This document shows positions 1-6,132 of a DNA stretch of 7,051 bases, piece by piece. Each line of letters starts with the position of its first letter. Position 1 is the first letter of the stretch. Origin of the DNA: Acidimicrobiaceae bacterium (lineage in GTDB: Bacteria > Actinomycetota > Acidimicrobiia > Acidimicrobiales > Bog-793); contig DAHUZG010000027.1 of the NCBI GenBank assembly GCA_027306715.1, forward strand, positions 1-7,051. Reading direction: 5' to 3'. A program made the position numbers and the translations under genes. Below the pieces are notes generated by a model. The model saw only the letters and a program-made list of their open reading frames with translations, made no database searches and had not been told where the DNA came from.

Positions 1-2
1 CG

Positions 3-38
3 GCGAGCGGGGCGAGCGCGGCCAGCAGCGGGAGATGA
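3..38 (+). CDS. Possible 3' end of an upstream gene (partial)
   Basis: An open frame enters from the left edge and ends at the TGA at 36-38, giving a C-terminus that reads ASGASAASSGR. This TGA overlaps the ATG of the ATPase gene at 35-37 in an ATGA arrangement, the usual geometry of translationally coupled genes in an operon. Only eleven codons are visible, so no product can be named. The overlap is seen directly; that it is a real gene end is inference. The alternative is that the ATPase frame itself extends further upstream. Confidence 0.3.
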   Translation, partial: ASGASAASSGR

Positions 39-2329
39 GCCCGAGGGCCCCTGCCGGGGCGAGCAAGCGCGGGCGGGCCGGGGTCGCCACGACAAAGCCC
101 GCGCCGAGCGCAGCCGTCCTGGGCGTGGTGGCATCCGGACAGGACGCCGTCCCTGGCCCCGGTGACGCTCCGTCGTCGCCAGCCGGTCGGGACTCGGTCT
201 TTCCGTCCGCCGTCCCCCTCGCCGGCCCCGGACCCGGGCCCGGCGCGCCGGGCGGATCGACGGGGCACCTCCTCGCTCTCCTCGCCGTGCTCGAGATGCA
301 GGTCCGGCGCGCTGTCGGCGTGCGGCGCGAGATCGACGACGATCCCGACGACGCCTTCAGGGGCCTCTACCTCGACGACGACGACGTGGACAGGCTGCTC
401 GCCGGCGGGTGGCCGCCGCTCGAGTCTCCCGGTGACCGCCTGGTGGCCGCCCGCCAGGCGATCGCCGCCGCCGCCGAGCGTCGGGCCGGAGAAGCCGGCC
501 CGAGCCGGCTCTCCGAGATGGCGTCGCGCTTCGGGCTCGACTCGCTCGACATCGACCTCCTCCTTGTCGCCGTGGCCCCCGACCTCGACAGCCGCTTCGA
601 GCGCCTCTACGGCTACCTCAACGACGACGTCACCCTCCGGCGGGCGACGATCGGGCTGGCGCTCGAGCTGTGCGGGCAGCCGCCGACCTCGGGGGTCGGA
701 CGCCAGCGCCTCGAGGCGGGGGCACCGCTCCTCGCCGGCGGGCTGCTCGTCGTCGACGAGGTGGAACGCCCGTTCCTCACCCGATCCCTGCGCGTTCCGG
801 ACCGGGTGAGCGCCCACCTGCTCGGCGATGACCGCCCGGCGCCGGAGCTGGCACCGCTGCTCGTACCCGCGCCGCCGCCGGTCGAGCTCGACCCGCGACC
901 GCTCGCGCGGGCACTCGAGGCCGGTAGCGGCTTCGCCTACCTGCGTGAGCGCCCCGGCACCGCCGGTCGCTCGCTCGCCGCCCAGGCGCTCGCAGCACGC
1001 GGCCTGGCGGCGCTCCATCTCGACCTGAGCCGGCTCGATCCCGACGCCGACGCCGCCGCGCTCGCCCGCTCCGCCGGTCGTGAGGCTCGCCTGCTCGGTG
1101 CCGGTGTCGTCGCCGGCCCGCTCGAGTCGCTTGCCGGAACCGGCGACGGCAGCGCCCGCGAGCGTTCGCTCGTGCGGGCCTTCGCGGAGCTGGCCGTGGA
1201 GGTGGTGCTGCTCGGACGCGTCGGCTGGGACCCGTCCTGGAGCATCCGGGTCCCGCTCGTCGTCCATGCCCCCCTCGTCACCCCGGCTGCCCGGCTGGGC
1301 TCGTGGCTGGCGAGCCTGGACGGCGAGCGGGTCGCCACCGGGGCCATCGAGGAGGCGACCGGCACCTTCCGGCTCGGACCGGAGCAGGCGCAACGCGGAG
1401 CGCTGGCGGCACGGCTGCACGCCGCCTACAGCGGGTCGCCGTTGCGCCGCGAGGACCTTGTCGCCGGGGCGCGCTCGCAGAACGCCGCCGGGCTCGAGAA
1501 GATGGCACACCGCATCGAGCCGGCGGTCGGCTTCGACGACCTGGTCCTGCCGGCGGGCACCTTGCGCCTGCTGCACGAGCTCGTCAGCCGGGTCCGCTAC
1601 CGCGACGTCGTGCTCGGCGAGTGGCAGATGCGCCCCGGGGGTGGGCGCGGCCGGGGGGTGACGGCACTGTTCGCCGGCGACTCGGGGACCGGCAAGACGA
1701 TGTCGGCGGAGGTCGTTGCCGGCGCGCTCGGTCTCGAGCTGTACACGATCAACCTCGCCACCGTCGTCGACAAGTACATCGGCGAGACGGAGAAGAACCT
1801 CGAGCGCATCTTCTCCGAGGTCGACGGCGTCAACGGGGTGCTGCTCTTCGACGAGGCCGACGCCCTGTTCGGCAAGCGCTCCGAGGTCCGCGACGCGCAC
1901 GACCGCTACGCCAACATCGAGGTCGCCTACCTGCTTCAGCGCATCGAGACCTTCGACGGGCTGGCGATCCTCGCCACCAACCTGCGTGCCAACGTCGACG
2001 ACGCGTTCACCCGCCGCCTCGACTCGCTTGTCGACTTCCCCTTCCCCGACGTCGAGCAGCGCCGCCAGCTCTGGGAACGCTCGCTCGGCGCCAAGGTCCC
2101 GCTCGCCGACGACGTCGAGCTCGACTTCCTCGCCGCCAGCTTCGAGCTCTCCGGCGGCAACATCTCCTCGATCGCCCTCACCGCCGGGTACCTCGCTGCA
2201 GAGCGCGGGGGCGAGGTGACGATGGCCGATCTCGTGCGCGCCGTCCACCGCGAGTACCGCAAGCTCGGTCGACTCTCGGTCCGCTCCGAGTTCGGCCAAT
2301 GGCACGACGCCATCGCCGACGAGGGCTGA
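35..2329 (+). CDS. eCIS-associated AAA+ ATPase
   Basis: A 764-aa ATPase of the large AAA family found in nearly all eCIS loci (Afp15/PVC15 type), thought to act in the cytoplasm on assembly or remodelling of the particle. Residues 1-75 are Pro/Ala/Gly-rich and probably disordered. The conserved N-terminal module starts near 77 (HLLALLAVLEMQVRRAV) and continues through RFGLDSLDIDLLL and DLDSRFERLYGYLNDDV. A second domain (about 280-440) looks like a degenerate ATPase fold, with RPGTAGRS (306-313) at the P-loop position. The C-terminal AAA domain is intact: Walker A GDSGTGKT (548-555), pore-loop-like KYIGE (580-584), Walker B VLLFDE (602-607), sensor-1 Asn649 and arginine-finger candidates R660/R661. 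The lid reads SGGNISS (706-712), with Ser where I would expect the sensor-2 Arg. The ATG at 35 abuts GGAG with no spacing, and the frame is open to the window edge, so the start is uncertain. Translational coupling to an upstream gene is the simplest explanation. The family call is firm; the exact role is not. Confidence 0.9.
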   Translation: MSPRAPAGASKRGRAGVATTKPAPSAAVLGVVASGQDAVPGPGDAPSSPAGRDSVFPSAVPLAGPGPGPGAPGGSTGHLLALLAVLEMQVRRAVGVRREIDDDPDDAFRGLYLDDDDVDRLLAGGWPPLESPGDRLVAARQAIAAAAERRAGEAGPSRLSEMASRFGLDSLDIDLLLVAVAPDLDSRFERLYGYLNDDVTLRRATIGLALELCGQPPTSGVGRQRLEAGAPLLAGGLLVVDEVERPFLTRSLRVPDRVSAHLLGDDRPAPELAPLLVPAPPPVELDPRPLARALEAGSGFAYLRERPGTAGRSLAAQALAARGLAALHLDLSRLDPDADAAALARSAGREARLLGAGVVAGPLESLAGTGDGSARERSLVRAFAELAVEVVLLGRVGWDPSWSIRVPLVVHAPLVTPAARLGSWLASLDGERVATGAIEEATGTFRLGPEQAQRGALAARLHAAYSGSPLRREDLVAGARSQNAAGLEKMAHRIEPAVGFDDLVLPAGTLRLLHELVSRVRYRDVVLGEWQMRPGGGRGRGVTALFAGDSGTGKTMSAEVVAGALGLELYTINLATVVDKYIGETEKNLERIFSEVDGVNGVLLFDEADALFGKRSEVRDAHDRYANIEVAYLLQRIETFDGLAILATNLRANVDDAFTRRLDSLVDFPFPDVEQRRQLWERSLGAKVPLADDVELDFLAASFELSGGNISSIALTAGYLAAERGGEVTMADLVRAVHREYRKLGRLSVRSEFGQWHDAIADEG

Positions 2330-2335
2330 GGCTCC

Positions 2336-2361
2336 CGGCCGTGACCGCTCCCAGCGGGCCG
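2336..2361 (+). terminator. Weak stem-loop after the ATPase gene
   Basis: Seven bases after the ATPase stop there is a small hairpin: CCGCT (2345-2349), loop CCC, AGCGG (2353-2357). It is flanked by CGGCC (2336-2340) and GGCCG (2357-2361), which could pair as an alternative longer-loop stem. There is no U-tract. The 91-nt gap also holds TAAGCT at 2391-2396, a -10-like hexamer about 12 nt before the next Shine-Dalgarno, with no convincing -35. This could be a weak terminator followed by a promoter, or simply an operon spacer. Confidence 0.25.
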
Positions 2362-2407
2362 AGGCGTGGTATCCGGCATGCCCTGTGGTCTAAGCTCACA
2401 CCGATCC

Positions 2408-2414
2408 GAGGAGG
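2408..2414 (+). promoter_or_regulatory. Ribosome binding site of the DUF4157 gene
   Basis: GAGGAGG is a near-perfect Shine-Dalgarno ending 6 nt before the ATG at 2421. It decides between three consecutive in-frame start codons, TTG 2415, GTG 2418 and ATG 2421: the first two lie too close to the site, so ATG 2421 is preferred. Confidence 0.7.
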
Positions 2415-2420
2415 TTGGTG

Positions 2421-3146
2421 ATGGCCGGCTTCGAGCAGGACCGGGACGCCGAATACGGCGCGCCCGGCGTGCAGGCAGCATTGCCGGCCCGGGCGGGAAG
2501 GAGCCGCTCGGGTGACGAAGCTCGCAGCGCTGCGTCGGGCGCCGCTGCTGCGGCGAGGCCGCGGGCCGGCGTCAGCGCCTCGATGCTGTTGAACCTGCAG
2601 CGCACGGCGGGCAACCGTGCCACATCGACCTACCTGCAGCGCGAGGACGGCGGCGAGCCCGAGTCCCAAGCCGGGCACGATCAAGCCGGGCACGATCACG
2701 CCGGGCACGATCACGCCGACGGGGCGGGGAACGGGCCCGGGGGCGACGCCGGAGCCTCGCCGGTCCACAGCGCCGTCAGTCGCAGCGGCGAGCCGGTCGA
2801 CGCCTCGACGCGCCGGGTGATGGAGCCGGTGCTCAAGACCGGTCTCTCCGATGTCCAGGTGGTCCGCGACCGGGCGTCGACGTCGTCGGTCGACGCCACG
2901 GCGTTCACCGTCGCCAACAAGGTGGTCGTCAACCCCGACCGGTTCCAGTCCGGCACGCCACAGGCGCAGCGAACGCTGTTCCACGAGCTCACCCACGTGA
3001 AGCAGCAGCGCGAGGGGCCCGTGGCGGGCACTCCCCAAGCGGGAGGCATCCAGGTCTCGCATCCCTCCGACCGGTTCGAGCTCGAGGCGGAGCGGACGGC
3101 CGACGCTGTCTCGGCGCAGCTGCAGCGCGAGTACGAGCAGATCTGA
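2421..3146 (+). CDS. DUF4157 (eCIS core domain) putative metallopeptidase
   Basis: A 241-aa protein with the hallmark accessory domain of eCIS loci (DUF4157). The N-terminus is Arg/Ala-rich. Residues 55-67 read MLLNLQRTAGNRA, the LQR-x-AGNRA motif I recognise from many eCIS-linked proteins. Next comes a His/Asp-rich repeat (83-98). The DUF4157 domain begins near 130 (VDASTRRVMEPVLKTGLSDV), includes AFTVANKVVVNPDRF, and reaches HELTH at 188-192, a HExxH zinc-binding motif. A C-terminal helix with RFELEAERTADAV may supply a further acidic ligand. Relative to the family pattern I remember, the usual VRVH segment reads VQVV here, so one conserved His seems lost. There is no signal peptide. Family members are proposed to be peptidases or factors that handle cargo; neither is shown for this protein. 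It lies 91 nt after the ATPase gene and is followed by stem-loops that may end the transcript. Confidence 0.88.
   Translation: MAGFEQDRDAEYGAPGVQAALPARAGRSRSGDEARSAASGAAAAARPRAGVSASMLLNLQRTAGNRATSTYLQREDGGEPESQAGHDQAGHDHAGHDHADGAGNGPGGDAGASPVHSAVSRSGEPVDASTRRVMEPVLKTGLSDVQVVRDRASTSSVDATAFTVANKVVVNPDRFQSGTPQAQRTLFHELTHVKQQREGPVAGTPQAGGIQVSHPSDRFELEAERTADAVSAQLQREYEQI
2667..2711 (+). repeat. 15-bp tandem repeat coding a His/Asp pentapeptide
   Basis: Three in-frame 15-bp units follow each other exactly: two copies of CAAGCCGGGCACGAT and one starting CAC instead of CAA, then a partial CACGCC. They encode QAGHD, QAGHD, HAGHD and HA(D). This places H86, H91, H93, H96 and H98 and D87, D92 and D97 within 13 residues, ahead of the DUF4157 domain. 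Metal binding is plausible from composition but is inference. Confidence 0.9.
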
Positions 3147-3156
3147 CAGGCTCCCT

Positions 3157-3194
3157 CTGAGAGGTTCTCAGCCGCCCCGGGGCACCCCGGCGGC
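3157..3194 (+). terminator. Tandem stem-loops after the DUF4157 gene
   Basis: Ten bases after the DUF4157 stop is a perfect CTGAGA / TCTCAG hairpin (3157-3162 and 3166-3171) with loop GGT. It abuts a second GC-rich hairpin, GCCGCC (3171-3176) with GGCGGC (3189-3194), and inside it GGGG (3179-3182) with CCCC (3185-3188), leaving a CC bulge and a very tight CA loop. The hairpins share G3171, so they may be alternatives rather than coexist. No U-tract follows, which is common in high-GC bacteria. Position and stem strength fit a transcription terminator. Confidence 0.5.
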
Positions 3195-3445
3195 GGGGCA
3201 GGCAAGGTCGGACCGGGCGACCGGCCCCGCGAACTGAGCACCCGGCCCGTACGGCGCACCCGTACCTGACTGGCACGTTCTTGCAGTGCCGTTGCCCGAT
3301 CGGGCACGGATGTCTGCACATTGAGACGCGCTTTGGGCATGGCGCGACGGCCGCGCGCCGAGTCATGATTCCTACCCGGAAGTAGTCCGCTCAAAACGGT
3401 CCTCGTGCACCGAGGCTGCGCCCCGTCCTAGGAGGGAGCCAATCC
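3195..3445 (+). promoter_or_regulatory. Sheath gene upstream region
   Basis: This is the rest of a 299-nt non-coding gap. I see no credible gene on either strand; the minus-strand frames here are shadows of the DUF4157 gene. It holds the heptamer CCCGTAC twice (3246-3252 and 3259-3265, 13 nt apart), the extended dyad described separately, and the sheath Shine-Dalgarno AGGAGGGAG at 3430-3438. No convincing -35/-10 pair could be picked by eye. The stem-loops before it and its length suggest that the sheath gene has its own promoter here. Confidence 0.4.
3282..3318 (+). promoter_or_regulatory. Extended dyad around a 14-bp perfect palindrome
   Basis: TGCCCGATCGGGCA at 3293-3306 is its own reverse complement. 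It is flanked almost concentrically by CCG (3289-3291) and CGG (3307-3309), then TGCAG (3282-3286) and CTGCA (3314-3318). As DNA this looks like an operator for a dimeric regulator. As RNA it would form an interrupted stem with a GATC tetraloop. It sits 127 nt before the sheath start. Confidence 0.4.
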
Positions 3446-4972
3446 ATGCCCACGTACCTGTCTCCCGGCGTGTACGTCGAGGAGGTCGACTCAGGGTCGA
3501 GGCCCATCGAGGGGGTCGGCACCGCCGTTGCCGCCTTCGTCGGCCTCGCCGAGAAGGGTCCCTTCAACACGCCCACGCTGGTCACCAACTGGAGCCAGTA
3601 CAGCCAGAGCTTCGGGGACTTCGTCGAGGGCGCGTACCTCTCGCACGCCGTCTACGGCTACTTCCAGAACGGCGGCGGCGCCTGCTACGTCGTCCGTATC
3701 GGCTCGGGCGGCGCCGAGCGACCGGCTGTCGCCGAGCTTCCCTCTGGCCAGGACGCGACGCTCGGTGCCTACAAGATCTCCGCTCTGAGCGCCGGCGAGT
3801 CCGGCAACACGATCACCGTCGAGGTGGGCGACTCCGAGAGCGGCGGCGACGACGGGGCGTTCAAGCTCGTCGTCAAGCGCGGCAGCGACGTCGCCGAGAC
3901 CTTCGACCCGGTCAGCACCAAGCGCGGCCGCACCAACGTCGTCACGGTGGTCAACGCGCAGTCGCAGCTGATCCGGCTCGAAGAGGCGACGAAGACGGCC
4001 ATCGAGGCCGTCGCCCGCGGCGCGGTCAGCCTCGGCGGGGGTGGAGCCTCGGCGCCGGAGCACCTCACTGCCGGCGACTACGTCGGCGACTCGGCCTCAC
4101 GCTCGGGCCTCGGCGGCCTCGAGGCGATCGACGAGATCACCATGGTGAGCGTTCCGGACCTGATGAGCGCCTACCAGAAGGGACTGATCGATCACGAGGG
4201 CGTGAAGGCCGTGCAGCTGGCCATGATCTCGCACTGCGAGCTCATGGGCGATCGGATGGCGATCATCGACCCGCCGCCCGGGCTGAACGCCCAGGGGATC
4301 CGCGAGTGGCGCGTCGAGGCGGCCGGCTACGACTCCAAGTACGCGACTCTGTACTGGCCGTGGGTGAAGGTCTTCGACCCCGCCTCGGGCACGAACACCT
4401 TCGTTCCCCCGAGCGGCCACATGGCCGGCATCTGGGGCCGCAGCGACGACACCCGCGGCGTCCACAAGGCGCCGGCCAACGAGGTCGTGCGGGGTGCCAT
4501 CTCGATCGAGCTGAACATCACCAAGTCCGAGCACGACCTGCTCAACCCGATCGGCGTCAACGCCATCCGCTCGTTCCCCGGCCGCGGCATCCGCGTCTGG
4601 GGTGCCCGCACCCTCTCGAGCGACCCCGCCTGGCGGTACATCAACGTCCGGCGGCTGTTCAACTACCTCGAGGAGTCGATCCTCCAGGGAACGGACTGGG
4701 TCGTGTTCGAGCCGAACGACCCCAACCTGTGGTCGAAGATCCGGCGCACGATCGCGGGCTTCCTCGTCAACGAGTGGCGAAAAGGCGCCCTCTTCGGCGG
4801 CACGCCGGGAGAGGCGTTCTTCGTCAAGTGCGACGGCGAGACCAACCCGGCCGAGGGCATCGACGCCGGGCAGGTCGTCTGTGAGATCGGCATCGCCCCC
4901 GTCAAGCCGGCCGAGTTCGTCATCTTCCGGCTGTCGCAGTTCTCAGGCGGGACGAGCCTCGTCGCCGAGTAG
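3446..4972 (+). CDS. Contractile tail sheath protein
   Basis: A 508-aa phage-tail-sheath family protein (Afp2-4/PVC2-4 type), the subunit that polymerises round the inner tube and contracts to drive it into a target. The N-terminus MPTYLSPGVYVEEVDSG is the typical sheath start, followed by AFVGLAEKGPFNTP and a Tyr/Gly-rich YFQNGGGACYVVRIG. Residues about 90-220 form a variable, Ser/Gly/Asp-rich insertion likely to be surface-exposed. The conserved C-terminal half includes RMAIIDPP, the LNPIGVNAIRSFPGRGIRVWG segment (366-386), INVRRLFNYLEESI, WVVFEPND and EWRKGALFG, and ends FVIFRLSQFSGGTSLVAE. These last segments mediate subunit-subunit contacts in known sheaths. The ATG follows a strong AGGAGGGAG site. 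It is the only sheath gene visible; many loci carry two or more paralogues, which could lie outside the window. A large hairpin starts 10 nt after the stop. Confidence 0.96.
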   Translation: MPTYLSPGVYVEEVDSGSRPIEGVGTAVAAFVGLAEKGPFNTPTLVTNWSQYSQSFGDFVEGAYLSHAVYGYFQNGGGACYVVRIGSGGAERPAVAELPSGQDATLGAYKISALSAGESGNTITVEVGDSESGGDDGAFKLVVKRGSDVAETFDPVSTKRGRTNVVTVVNAQSQLIRLEEATKTAIEAVARGAVSLGGGGASAPEHLTAGDYVGDSASRSGLGGLEAIDEITMVSVPDLMSAYQKGLIDHEGVKAVQLAMISHCELMGDRMAIIDPPPGLNAQGIREWRVEAAGYDSKYATLYWPWVKVFDPASGTNTFVPPSGHMAGIWGRSDDTRGVHKAPANEVVRGAISIELNITKSEHDLLNPIGVNAIRSFPGRGIRVWGARTLSSDPAWRYINVRRLFNYLEESILQGTDWVVFEPNDPNLWSKIRRTIAGFLVNEWRKGALFGGTPGEAFFVKCDGETNPAEGIDAGQVVCEIGIAPVKPAEFVIFRLSQFSGGTSLVAE

Positions 4973-4981
4973 CCGCGCGTG

Positions 4982-5014
4982 CCGCCCGCTGCCGGCATCG
5001 CCGGCGGCGGGCGG
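4982..5014 (+). terminator. Strong 15-bp hairpin after the sheath gene
   Basis: CCGCCCGCTGCCGGC (4982-4996), loop ATC, GCCGGCGGCGGGCGG (5000-5014). All fifteen positions pair, with a single T-G wobble (4990/5006). It begins 10 nt after the sheath stop. No U-run follows. It could terminate part of the transcripts or protect the 3' end of the abundant sheath message after processing. Confidence 0.7.
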
Positions 5015-5167
5015 AGGCGGATCCGCCGGACGGCCGAGCGCCGTCCCGCCAGCTACGGCACCGGCTCGGGCCGCTGCCGAGCCCAAGTTCGTTGACCAGG
5101 TCGCAGCGGCGCTCGACGCCGCTGGAGCACATCGAAGACTGCAACACATCGAACAGGAGAGTCCAGC
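5015..5167 (+). promoter_or_regulatory. Structured leader of the tube gene
   Basis: Past the large hairpin, the spacer contains a 12-bp palindrome GGCGGATCCGCC (5016-5027), a 7-bp stem GGCTCGG/CCGAGCC with a 7-nt loop (5063-5083), and an 8-bp stem CAGCGGCG/CGCCGCTG with a CTCGA loop (5104-5124). TTGACC at 5092-5097 resembles a -35 box, but no TANNNT lies at the right distance. The tube Shine-Dalgarno AGGAGA (5155-5160) is outside all stems and sits 7 nt before ATG 5168. No gene is seen in this stretch. Confidence 0.4.
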
Positions 5168-5614
5168 ATGGGACTGATGGATTGGGACACCGGAGTCGGC
5201 TGGTCGTTCGGTCTGGAGATCGACGGCATCGAGATCAAGGAGATCCAAGAGATCGAGGGCCTGAAGCTCGAGGTCGACTCGATCGAGCTGAAGCACAACA
5301 CCCCGACCGGTCAGTACGTCAACAAGATGCTCCCCGGGCGGAAGAAGGCGGGCGAGATCACGCTCACGCGCGGCGTGACGGCCGACACCGGCTGGCACAC
5401 CTGGATCCAGAGCGTCTTCGAGGGGAACATGGTCAGCGCCCGCAAGGGTGGCCAGGTCAACATCTACGACTACATGGGCAACCCGGTGCAGTCGTTCAAG
5501 TTCACCAACGGCTGGGCCAAGAGCGTCGAGTACGGCCAGCTGAAGGCCGGCGACACCTCGATCCTCACGGAGAAGCTGACGATCGCTCACGAAGGTCTCG
5601 AGCCGGCGTCGTGA
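5168..5614 (+). CDS. Contractile tail tube protein
   Basis: A 148-aa protein of the gp19-like tail tube family (Afp1/Afp5, PVC1 type), the subunit whose stacked rings form the rigid inner tube carried inside the sheath and through which cargo is delivered. Recognisable segments are WSFGLEIDGIEIKEIQEIEGL near the N-terminus, then HNTPTGQYVNKMLPGRKKAGEITLTRG (a loop plus strand conserved in these proteins), and NIYDYMGNPVQSFKFTNGWAKSVEYGQLKAGDTSILTEKLTIAHEGLE at the C-terminus. The length is normal for the family. The start is fixed by AGGAGA 7 nt upstream; an in-frame ATG at codon 4 is a poorer candidate. The stop overlaps the start of the next gene (TGATG), so the downstream chaperone-like gene is probably translated by coupling. 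Only one tube gene is visible. Confidence 0.95.
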   Translation: MGLMDWDTGVGWSFGLEIDGIEIKEIQEIEGLKLEVDSIELKHNTPTGQYVNKMLPGRKKAGEITLTRGVTADTGWHTWIQSVFEGNMVSARKGGQVNIYDYMGNPVQSFKFTNGWAKSVEYGQLKAGDTSILTEKLTIAHEGLEPAS

Positions 5615-6132
5615 TGCGCCGGGGTGCGGTCGCCGCCCCGTCCGGTACCGGGCAGGATCTGGAATCGGCGGAGGCGGCGGTGCCGCTCGAAGCTGAGCAA
5701 CCGGTTGCCGGTGGCGCTGTCGCCCTGCGCGAGCAGTCCTACGATCAGCCCTACGAGCTGCGTACGGAGTTCGACTTTGTGCTGCCGCGGGGCTACGTCG
5801 ACAACAGCGGCACGGTGCACCGGACCGGGACGATGCGACTGGCAACGGCGCGCGACGAGCTGCTTCCGCTGCACGACGACCGTGTGCGGACGAACCCGCC
5901 GTACCTGACGGTCGTGCTGCTGGCGCGGGTGATCACCCGCCTCGGCAACCTCGAGGGCGAGAGCGTCAACGCCAACGTCGTCGAGCACCTCTTTGCCTCC
6001 GACCTCGCCTTCCTGCAGGATCTCTACCGGCGGGTGAACTCCGAGGGCCACACCCTGGCGGCGGTCACCTGCCCGGCCTGCCACGAGCAGTTCTCGGTCG
6101 ATCTGGCCGGTGGTCGCCTGGGGGAATCGTGA
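5614..6132 (+). CDS. Putative tail assembly (gp41/gpE-type) protein
   Basis: A 172-aa protein I recognise as the 'phage tail assembly protein' that follows the tube gene in many eCIS and related tail clusters. Residues 1-45 are Ala/Glu/Gly-rich and probably poorly conserved. The conserved part runs from LRTEFDFVLPRGYVD (from residue 49) through HRTGTMRLATARDELLPL, VRTNPPYLTVVLLARVITRLG and VEHLFASDLAFLQDLYRRVN. It ends with CPACHEQF, where C153 and C156 form a single CxxC knuckle. By position and by analogy with tail assembly chaperones of phages P2 and lambda it may control tube length or initiation; that is inference. Two adjacent starts are possible, GTG 5611 (GTGA overlap with the tube stop) and ATG 5614 (TGATG overlap); ATG is preferred. 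No good Shine-Dalgarno is near, which fits translational coupling. A later internal start cannot be excluded. Confidence 0.75.
   Translation: MRRGAVAAPSGTGQDLESAEAAVPLEAEQPVAGGAVALREQSYDQPYELRTEFDFVLPRGYVDNSGTVHRTGTMRLATARDELLPLHDDRVRTNPPYLTVVLLARVITRLGNLEGESVNANVVEHLFASDLAFLQDLYRRVNSEGHTLAAVTCPACHEQFSVDLAGGRLGES

Noticed and set aside
1303..2421. Long 372-codon plus-strand frame overlapping the ATPase gene
   Set aside because: Arg/Ala-rich low-complexity translation with no recognisable domain; it is an alternative-frame shadow of the catalytic AAA domain in GC-rich DNA.
2711..3394. Minus-strand frame covering the DUF4157 gene and part of the gap
   Set aside because: The opposite strand encodes a clear DUF4157 domain; the minus frame has no family features or convincing start.
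5092..5120. sigma70-type promoter with TTGACC as -35
   Set aside because: No TANNNT at 16-18 nt spacing, and the region is occupied by a stem-loop; kept only as a note.
5092..5613. Upstream extension of the tail-assembly frame to an ATG at 5092
   Set aside because: This part reads in a shadow frame through the tube gene and is Arg/Asp-rich nonsense; recognisable sequence begins after 5614.
6117..6132. Programmed -1 frameshift site joining the chaperone-like gene to the small gene
   Set aside because: No X XXY YYZ heptamer that re-pairs in both sites; the GTGA overlap explains expression of the small gene.
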